Shown here piece by piece: positions 57,829-64,000 of a stretch of 64,000 bases of DNA. The stretch is from Barnesiella intestinihominis YIT 11860 (GTDB taxonomy: Bacteria > Bacteroidota > Bacteroidia > Bacteroidales > Barnesiellaceae), in contig NZ_JH815203.1 in NCBI RefSeq assembly GCF_000296465.1, positions 434,001-498,000 on the forward strand. The letters run 5' to 3'. Each line of letters starts with the position of its first letter. The stretch's first letter is position 1. Below the pieces are notes generated by a model, which was not told the DNA's origin, searched no databases, and saw only the letters and a program-made list of their open reading frames with translations. Made by a program: the position numbers and the translations under genes.

Positions 57829-57950
57829 CAAAGATAGCGAAAGGCGAGTGCAGAGACAAACGGAAATCACATTTCCGTTTTGACTATGCCGAGCCGCATC
57901 CTATCTTCGTATTTACAAAGATAGTGAAAGGCGAGCGCAGAGGCAAACGG
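57829..57950 (-). repeat. Copy B of the promoter-bearing repeat, with a second partial unit
   Basis: Two tandem units start at CAAAGATA 57829 and 57916, 87 bases apart; the second is partial. On the minus strand each unit has TTTG, 20 bases, then TATCTTTG: 57857-57860 with 57829-57836, and 57944-57947 with 57916-57923. Both fire toward ruvA. Unit one aligns ungapped with 9463-9557. A palindrome, CGGAAATCACATTTCCG, lies just upstream of the first -33 box. Between this and the plus-strand promoter at 58064 the sequence is A/T-rich and nothing else was seen. Confidence 0.75.
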
Positions 57951-58063
57951 AATTTTCGGCTCGATATAGTTAATATATTATATATATAATTTTTTATCCA
58001 TATTTTTTCCTACTTTTGATTCCTAATAAAATATACGTCTCGACATTAAAACCGAGCAACTTA

Positions 58064-58095
58064 TTTGTAACCGCTATCAACCTTTATTACATTTG
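58064..58095 (+). promoter_or_regulatory. Promoter of the DPP-IV-like gene
   Basis: TTTG (58064-58067) is followed after 20 bases by TACATTTG (58088-58095), a consensus Bacteroidales promoter. The leader before the ATG at 58168 is about 65 bases. Confidence 0.62.
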
Positions 58096-58167
58096 TATCT
58101 AATGAATAAAATTTAGTGTCGAAACTGTTCATCACTTATGTAACAATAGATTTATCACTATACAACA

Positions 58168-60345
58168 ATGAAAAAAGTATTTCTCATTTTCCTTTCTTTG
58201 ATTTTTATTTTCACGTTTCAAGTAAAAGCTATTACATTGGAAGATATTACTTCCGGGAAATTTCAGTCCAAAGATATAGCAGAGGTTTATCCATCAGCCG
58301 ATGGCGTTCATTATTTCACAGCGACAAACGGGAATACACGTATCGTAAAATGTGAATACCGGACGGGACACGAAGTCGATACCCTCTTTGACGTAAAAAC
58401 TGCCAGAGAATGCAATTTGGAACAATTCGACGGTTTTTCTCTCAGCCCCGATGAAAAACATCTATTAATTTATGCCGACTCGGAACCTATTTACCGACGC
58501 TCATTCAAAGCCACTTATTACACGTTCGAGATACGCAGGAACTTATTGAAACCGCTTTCCGACGGAGGGAAACAACAAGCTGCCGTATACTCTCCTAACG
58601 GCCGAATGGTCGCTTTTGTAAGAAATAACAACATCTTTATCAAAAAACTCGATTACGGTACAGAAGTAGCCGTCACCCGCGACGGAGAGCGAAACAAAAT
58701 CATCAATGGGATTCCCGATTGGGTTTACGAAGAAGAATTCGCTCTTACTTCTACCCTGCAATGGTCGCCGGACGATGCTACATTAGCTTTTGTGAGATTT
58801 GATGAAAGCCATGTTCCCGAATATTCTTTCTCTCTCTACGAAGGTTACTGTCCCACATACCCGGAATACACCCTATATCCGGGAAGATTCACTTACAAAT
58901 ATCCGGTAGCAGGCGAGACCAATTCACAAGTATCGGTACTCTCTTATACCGTCGAAACACGAGCCTTAAAAACGATGAAACTGCCTATATCATCAGACAG
59001 TTACATACCTCGAATCAAATTTACGACCGATCCGAACAGACTCGCGGTTGTCACGCTAAACCGCACACAAAACGAAATGGATATATACTCTGTCAATCCT
59101 AAATCGGGAATCAGCAAACTGCTATTGAGAGAAACAGACAAAGCTTGGATCGAAGAATCTATATTAGACAATATCTCGTTCTATCCCGATTTCTTCGTGA
59201 TTGCCAGCAGTCGTAGCGGTTATCAACACCTTTTCCGATACAATTATAATGGAACATTAGCTAAACAAATCACCAAAGGCGAATGGAATGTTTCAGCATT
59301 TTTGGGTTATGATGAAAAAAGTCGCTCTTATTTTTACGAATCGAATCAAGAAGGTCCTCTTTACAAAGCCATTTACAAAATAAATGAAAAAGGGATAGAA
59401 ACCAAATTATCGGAACGAATCGGGACAAATCAGGCTTCGTTCAATCCCTCGTGTACTTATTTTATCAACAAATACAGCAACAGCAATGAACCTTTGCTCG
59501 TAACCGTATGCGATGCCAAAGGGAAAGTAATACGCACACTGGAAGACAATGCTACGCTAAAAGCACGAATCGCCCAAACCGATTTGCCACGCAAAGAATT
59601 TTTTACCTGCCCCAATCACGCAGGCGATCAAATGAACGGTTATATTTTGAAACCCACGAATTTCGACCCCTCGAAACGCTATCCGGTAGTCATGTCGCAA
59701 TACAGTGGCCCGGGTTCCCAATCGGTTCTGGATAAATGGACAATAGACTGGGAATACTACTTAGTCAGCAAAGGGTTTATCGTCGCCTGCGTCGATGGGA
59801 GAGGAACCGGCGGACGCAGTCGGGCATACGAAACCTCTGTATATATGCAATTAGGGAAACTCGAAACCGAAGACCAAGTAGCGGGAGCGGAATACATGCG
59901 GACCCTACCCTATGTAGACGACAAACACATAGGTATATATGGTTGGAGTTACGGTGGGTACGAAACTCTTATGGCCATGTCCACAAGCAACGGTACTTAT
60001 CAAGCCGGAGTGGCTATCGCTCCGGTAACCGACTGGCGTTATTACGATACGATTTACGCCGAGCGCTTTATGCGTACGCCGAATGAAAACAACGAGGGAT
60101 ACGAACAATCCGCCCCCATTACTCATGCCGAAAAATTAAAAGGAGATTTGTTGATTATATCGGGGACAGCAGACGATAATGTTCATTATCTTAACACATT
60201 ACAATATTCCGCTGCTTTAATCGAAGCAGGAATACAATTCGATACTCAAATATATACCAATAAAGACCACCATATACGAGGTTGCAACACCCGTCATCAT
60301 CTGTATATCAAAGTATGTAACTTTTTCCTCGATAAACTGAAATAA
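58168..60345 (+). CDS. Secreted S9 family dipeptidyl peptidase (DPP-IV-like)
   Basis: A 725-residue protein with signal peptide (1-20), a beta-propeller domain (about 40-470; PDWVYEEEFALTSTLQWSPD is a DPP-IV-type segment) and a C-terminal alpha/beta hydrolase. Triad: S594 in GWSYGGYETL, D669 or D670 in SGTADDNVH, H701 in KDHHIRG. The family removes X-Pro dipeptides from peptides in the periplasm. The propeller motif YEEEF is similar to the Glu pair that binds the substrate amino group in DPP-IV. It starts a likely operon with the next gene and miaA. Confidence 0.94.
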   Translation: MKKVFLIFLSLIFIFTFQVKAITLEDITSGKFQSKDIAEVYPSADGVHYFTATNGNTRIVKCEYRTGHEVDTLFDVKTARECNLEQFDGFSLSPDEKHLLIYADSEPIYRRSFKATYYTFEIRRNLLKPLSDGGKQQAAVYSPNGRMVAFVRNNNIFIKKLDYGTEVAVTRDGERNKIINGIPDWVYEEEFALTSTLQWSPDDATLAFVRFDESHVPEYSFSLYEGYCPTYPEYTLYPGRFTYKYPVAGETNSQVSVLSYTVETRALKTMKLPISSDSYIPRIKFTTDPNRLAVVTLNRTQNEMDIYSVNPKSGISKLLLRETDKAWIEESILDNISFYPDFFVIASSRSGYQHLFRYNYNGTLAKQITKGEWNVSAFLGYDEKSRSYFYESNQEGPLYKAIYKINEKGIETKLSERIGTNQASFNPSCTYFINKYSNSNEPLLVTVCDAKGKVIRTLEDNATLKARIAQTDLPRKEFFTCPNHAGDQMNGYILKPTNFDPSKRYPVVMSQYSGPGSQSVLDKWTIDWEYYLVSKGFIVACVDGRGTGGRSRAYETSVYMQLGKLETEDQVAGAEYMRTLPYVDDKHIGIYGWSYGGYETLMAMSTSNGTYQAGVAIAPVTDWRYYDTIYAERFMRTPNENNEGYEQSAPITHAEKLKGDLLIISGTADDNVHYLNTLQYSAALIEAGIQFDTQIYTNKDHHIRGCNTRHHLYIKVCNFFLDKLK

Positions 60346-60366
60346 AAGGAATAGCATCCCAACCCT

Positions 60367-61683
60367 ATGGAAAAGAAAAAAAGTAACAAAATAAGTTGGT
60401 CTACCATCTATTCTTTGGGATTGGTGCCTGCTATTCTCGTATGGGGATTAGCCCCATCGCTTAAAGAAAATGTCATTGTCCTGACATCGATTATCGCCGG
60501 TATTATATGGACTATATTCTCCCGGCTTTACATACATTTTTTTAAAGGATGTGGAATAATAGGGTGGATAACAGGGTGGTCTATGATATTTGGAGGAATA
60601 ACAAAAGCATTCTTGCTCCTTTTCGGGTATTATAATATCCCTATCGTACTTTTTTGGGCTCCCTGCATGGTTGTCATATTATATCTGTTCGAACATCGGA
60701 ATATACACCCCCCATTCTGTTATCAGTGTATCTTGAAACGAGGAGGGATTCGAGAACGGCATTTACTGGGAGATTTCAGCCGCTATGAAACTCATTATAT
60801 CGTACGCTTAATTCTAATAGGCTCTATATTAGTAACTATGTTATCATGGATACTCTTTGCTTTTGGCGTGGAAAGGCAAAGCCGTGCCGGGAATTATTTT
60901 TACTTCTATTTTCCTCTGGGGTTAAGTATAGCTATCATTATCTTCGAAATTATTCGCCGTCTGCTGATCCAACAACTTATCGAAAGTCACGAGAAAAAAT
61001 GTAAACGTTATATCAACGACAAAACGAATAATCCCGATATGGATTACTTTTTCACGGTAATTCGTATTATGGTCATAGGTCAAGAAAAAATCTACTTAAT
61101 CGAAAACAAAGGAGATGAAATAGAATTCAATAGCGGCAAAGGGTTCGATATTCCTATACATCGTTATACAGACTATTGTACGACGCAAGAAGAAGAGGAA
61201 CAAAAAGCCCGGCAAATCATACGCGAAGAACTTCAAATAGAAAAACCCGATTTACGCCACATATCATCGGCTATCGCCGAAGATTCTTGGCGAAGGGTCG
61301 GACATTACGTATTATTTATCTCGGACAAGGATCAAAATAAACTAAACAGATATAACGGCCGCTGGTACACCTTAGAAGAAATAACAAGATTATTCCATAG
61401 CAATAGGCTTTATCCTCTATTTAAAGAAATCTATGCCCGTTTCTATACGATTGTCAATACGGCCCGTACCTATTACAGCAATGGAAAAAGGAGATATCCG
61501 ATAAGAGGATATAAGCCGTCCTTTACATTACACAGAATCGATTTGCTGGATATCGAATTAGATGACCCGGTTTGGCTTTACGTAAGCCGGCACAACGACG
61601 ACCGCCTTTTATACCGTATAGACAAATGGATTCGAAAAATTTTAGGTAAAAAATGTTCCTCATCAAATTGCTGCGATGCTTGA
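60367..61683 (+). CDS. Membrane protein with a degenerate Nudix-like C-terminal domain
   Basis: This 438-residue protein has about six hydrophobic helices (about 14-30, 36-58, 63-88, 91-108, 144-168 and 177-200) and a soluble C-terminal half. Residues about 230-345 resemble a Nudix fold: strand FFTVIRIMVIGQEKIYLIEN, then ARQIIREELQI at the Nudix-box position, then HYVLFISD and GRWYTLEEI. The conserved glutamate and arginine of the REUxEE core are replaced, so hydrolysis is doubtful. A short Cys-rich tail (CSSSNCCDA) follows. It overlaps miaA by 8 bases and may be cotranscribed with it. The role is unknown. Confidence 0.68.
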   Translation: MEKKKSNKISWSTIYSLGLVPAILVWGLAPSLKENVIVLTSIIAGIIWTIFSRLYIHFFKGCGIIGWITGWSMIFGGITKAFLLLFGYYNIPIVLFWAPCMVVILYLFEHRNIHPPFCYQCILKRGGIRERHLLGDFSRYETHYIVRLILIGSILVTMLSWILFAFGVERQSRAGNYFYFYFPLGLSIAIIIFEIIRRLLIQQLIESHEKKCKRYINDKTNNPDMDYFFTVIRIMVIGQEKIYLIENKGDEIEFNSGKGFDIPIHRYTDYCTTQEEEEQKARQIIREELQIEKPDLRHISSAIAEDSWRRVGHYVLFISDKDQNKLNRYNGRWYTLEEITRLFHSNRLYPLFKEIYARFYTIVNTARTYYSNGKRRYPIRGYKPSFTLHRIDLLDIELDDPVWLYVSRHNDDRLLYRIDKWIRKILGKKCSSSNCCDA

Positions 61684-62596
61684 TTTAATCACCATATTGG
61701 GTCCCACCGCTTCCGGTAAAACATCTTTGGCGGTGGCGCTGGCCGCCCACCTCGACACCGAAATTATCAGTGCGGATTCCCGTCAGATATATCGTTCAAT
61801 GGATATCGGTACAGGTAAAGACTTATCCGAATACACCTATGAAGGACACGCTATTCCCTATCATCTAATCGATATTTGCCCACCCGGATATAAATATAAT
61901 CTATTTGAATATATTCGGGATTACAACACCGCTTACGCAGATATTATCAAGCGGGGTAAAACGCCCATTCTTTGCGGGGGTACAGGTCTGTACATAGAAG
62001 CCGTACTCAAAGGGTACTCGTTACCTCCCGTACCCGAAAACAAGGCCCTGCGTGAAAATCTTGCTGAAAAATCACTATCCGAATTGGAAGAAATACTCAA
62101 AAACTACAAGACTCTACACAACCAAACAGATACCGATACTTGTAAGCGAGCGATCCGCGCCATTGAAATAGCCGAATATTATTCTCGGCAAGAGCCCGAA
62201 AAACTTATTCCTAATCCGGTAAAAAACGCTTTGATTATCGGAGTGAACATAGATAGGGAAAACCGACGCGCCAAAATTTCGCAACGTCTGCGCAATCGTC
62301 TCGAACAAGGCATGGTGGCCGAAGTTCAAGGTTTGCTCGACAGCGGCATCGATCCAGAATCTCTCATTTACTACGGGCTCGAATACAAATATATTACCGA
62401 GTACCTCATCGGGCGCACCTCATACGATCAAATGGTTTCATTGCTCGAAATAGCGATTCACCAATTCGCCAAACGGCAAATGACATGGTTCCGGGGTATG
62501 GAGCGTCGGGGATTCTCCATTTTTTGGCTCGACGCAGCCCTCTCTCTCGATGAAAAAATAGCTAAGATAGATGAGAAGATAGCCCAGTCGGTATAA
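61676..62596 (+). CDS. miaA: tRNA dimethylallyltransferase
   Basis: A 306-residue enzyme that transfers the dimethylallyl group to A37 of tRNAs reading codons that begin with U. Motifs: P-loop GPTASGKTS (9-17), SADSRQIYRSMDIGTGK, CGGTGLYIEAVLKGY, and a C-terminal tRNA-binding part with HQFAKRQMTWFRGMERRG. The start ATG lies within the last codons of the upstream gene, giving an 8-base overlap. Length is normal for MiaA. Confidence 0.96.
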   Translation: MLDLITILGPTASGKTSLAVALAAHLDTEIISADSRQIYRSMDIGTGKDLSEYTYEGHAIPYHLIDICPPGYKYNLFEYIRDYNTAYADIIKRGKTPILCGGTGLYIEAVLKGYSLPPVPENKALRENLAEKSLSELEEILKNYKTLHNQTDTDTCKRAIRAIEIAEYYSRQEPEKLIPNPVKNALIIGVNIDRENRRAKISQRLRNRLEQGMVAEVQGLLDSGIDPESLIYYGLEYKYITEYLIGRTSYDQMVSLLEIAIHQFAKRQMTWFRGMERRGFSIFWLDAALSLDEKIAKIDEKIAQSV

Positions 62597-62650
62597 TACG
62601 ATACCATATGTTCCATAAATATTAAGAGCTCTTTTCGAGAATACAAAATA

Positions 62651-62844
62651 AGAAGCTGTTTTAAATTTATTCCGAGACAGATTGAGACCTATGTTGAAGC
62701 AGATTGGAGTCCGAGATAGGCAGTCAATAGCGGGCTATTGACAAAAATCAAGGGATTCTAGATGAGAGACTGGGGCTCAATATGGCCGGAACATACCTGC
62801 TTGAAATGATAATATTATTTCTCTATAAATTTAAAACAGCTTCT
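62651..62844. repeat. 194-bp element bounded by a perfect 20-bp inverted repeat
   Basis: AGAAGCTGTTTTAAATTTAT (62651-62670) is repeated exactly in reverse complement at 62825-62844. A second palindrome, GTCAATAGCGGGCTATTGAC (62723-62742), lies close to the centre. There is no ORF and no clear flanking target duplication. It may be a MITE-like element or a structured RNA. The rest of the gap 62597-62975 shows no gene or terminator. Confidence 0.65.
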
Positions 62845-62975
62845 AAATTTCTACTTGCATATATCAAAAAATTTTACGAATATTGTAAGCAAGAAATTTC
62901 ACGAAAGGGAGGCTGTGTAGGGATTAACCTTACTTCATTTTATTTAAATTGAATGTTCATCACACAGTTTGCCTC

Positions 62976-63548
62976 ATGAGCAGTATGGAAGCAAAAATCG
63001 AAATTCTTTGGAATAGCCTATTGTTAACATGGTCGTATGATTACAGAATTGCCAGAATCCATACGTTCGATAAAGACGGTTTGGCTATCGGAGTGAATTT
63101 GATCGAACGTCTGAATCTCGAAACATCGTGGGGAACCTTAACAATTCTGGAAACGACCGATACTTCCATAACTTTTATACACAATGGCACGAGGATAATA
63201 TTGTCCGATGGAGCAAAATATCATTTCGAAGTTCCACAAGTGCTCCCCGGCAGTCAAGGAGATTTTTACATCGAATTGATTTGCTCCCAAGTACGACTCA
63301 CTCACTGGGACGAATTTTTCGAATGCTCTCGGCAATTCACGGTTGATAAAATCGACTGGGATCTCATGCAAGACGGTGATGTAGACTCTGCTTTACTCAT
63401 TGCCGAATCTATTGCCGAACAATCACCGGAGTCGCTCGAAATTATCGCAGAATATATGGCCGTTGCTGATAATCTGGGTAGTAAAGAGGCTCATGAATGG
63501 TTACGAGACTATTACAGCCCCGGCGATATTGCAGAACCTTACAGTTAA
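62976..63548 (+). CDS. Unrecognised soluble protein
   Basis: About 190 residues, not recognised. The start is taken as the ATG at 62976 (MSSMEAKIE); 62985 is possible, and a TTG-started extension to 62949 looks unlikely. The N-terminal half is beta-rich (TWGTLTILETTDTSITFIHN-like strands, residues about 40-90). The C-terminal part (about 125-190; DVDSALLIAESIAEQSPESL, SKEAHEWLRDYY) is helical and resembles TPR/Sel1-type repeats. No signal peptide or membrane helix. It is followed by another unrecognised gene 17 bases downstream, so the two likely form an operon. Confidence 0.68.
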   Translation: MSSMEAKIEILWNSLLLTWSYDYRIARIHTFDKDGLAIGVNLIERLNLETSWGTLTILETTDTSITFIHNGTRIILSDGAKYHFEVPQVLPGSQGDFYIELICSQVRLTHWDEFFECSRQFTVDKIDWDLMQDGDVDSALLIAESIAEQSPESLEIIAEYMAVADNLGSKEAHEWLRDYYSPGDIAEPYS

Positions 63549-63564
63549 CCAAAAATGAAACATT

Positions 63565-64000
63565 ATGATAGATTTCTCCAAAGAACACAAGACCTTACTT
63601 AGCCGATTGGCGAAAAACCCGAACGACATGGAAGCCCGTGCCGACCTACTGCGTTGTAACTGCCTTTGGGCCGAAGAAAATATAAAGGGAAACAAAAACA
63701 CATGGCAAAATGCGAATCTGATACGTGAAGTATTACAATATGGGCCTCTTTTACTCGAAACGGGAGAAATGAGCATGTATGACCTCGTTTACAAAACATG
63801 CGACAGAATAAAAAGGACTATATTTTCACATCCTCGCCTATCTGTAAAAATTCTCGAATTGGAAAGGGAAGCCCTTTATCGTATCGAAGCAGAAACCGGT
63901 CACGAACTGGGTATCACCGAAGACGTTCAACATGAAATTAGCCTATTAGGAACAAATATATGGTATGCCGACCGTGGTGAATATGATAAAATTAAAGACG
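63565..64000 (+). CDS. Unrecognised protein, N-terminal part (runs off the window)
   Basis: An open frame of 145 codons starts MIDFSKEHKTLLSRLAKNPN and continues past the window end. It is charged and helical, with no signal peptide, and contains a Trp/Leu pattern (CLWAEENIKG, LIREVLQYGPLLLE, FSHPRLSVKILELERE) that may be TPR-like. It does not match a family I know. The ATG at 63565 is preferred; an ATG at 63554 in another frame hits a stop after 15 codons. It follows the preceding gene by 17 bases and probably shares its transcript. Confidence 0.62.
   Translation, partial: MIDFSKEHKTLLSRLAKNPNDMEARADLLRCNCLWAEENIKGNKNTWQNANLIREVLQYGPLLLETGEMSMYDLVYKTCDRIKRTIFSHPRLSVKILELEREALYRIEAETGHELGITEDVQHEISLLGTNIWYADRGEYDKIKD

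Noticed and set aside
57829-57950. Tandem units considered as a CRISPR array
   Set aside because: Units are 87 bases apart with similarity across the whole period, not short repeats with unique spacers, and the boxes match promoter elements.
62651-62844. Inverted repeat considered as the miaA terminator
   Set aside because: The arms are 154 bases apart and no T-run follows the right arm.

Overview
The window reads as a chromosomal segment from a Bacteroidales bacterium. The grounds are a SprA homologue of the type IX secretion system (T9SS), four proteins ending in T9SS type A sorting domains, a SusB-like GH97 enzyme, a sodium-pumping methylmalonyl-CoA decarboxylase operon, DUF349 and cytidylate-kinase-like genes, and many promoters of the TTTG-N19/20-TAnnTTTG type. 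A Barnesiella/Coprobacter-like genus is my guess only; the order-level call is firmer. No tRNA, rRNA, transposase, integrase or CRISPR array was seen.

Layout. 1-2.0 kb: the start of an M23 peptidase and a secreted esterase. 2.1-8.6 kb: an RND efflux operon (adaptor, pump, TolC) divergent from an AraC regulator. 8.6-9.6 kb: a DUF5131 gene behind a promoter-bearing repeat. 9.6-14.2 kb: the mce-mmdA-OadG-BCCP-OadB operon, which turns methylmalonyl-CoA into propionyl-CoA and exports sodium. 14.5-22.6 kb: dnaK, prs, a GH13 amylase, a patatin phospholipase, a Sua5-family gene and a sugar transferase. 22.6-27.9 kb: a ClC channel, fmt, a DMT transporter and a second sugar transferase. 28-32.8 kb: a DUF349 protein and an operon of cyclophilin, M16 protease and an orphan Cas6-like endonuclease. 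33-42 kb: three large T9SS-exported adhesin-like proteins. 42.3-47.3 kb: small housekeeping genes and an 857-residue protein that looks phage-derived, behind a multi-hairpin leader. 47.4-57.8 kb: GH97, the very large sprA gene and ruvA. 58-64 kb: a DPP-IV-like peptidase, a membrane protein with a Nudix-like tail, miaA, a 194-bp inverted-repeat element and two unrecognised genes, the last cut by the window edge.

How they fit together: sprA supplies the outer-membrane exit pore that the four sorting-domain proteins would use. The decarboxylase operon fits succinate-to-propionate fermentation. GH97 and GH13 handle alpha-glucans outside and inside the cytoplasm. The most unusual items are the Cas6 homologue with no CRISPR system in view, the dispersed 95-bp repeat that carries a consensus promoter at both of its sites, the 194-bp inverted-repeat element, and the candidate structured RNA in front of the orphan phage-like gene.
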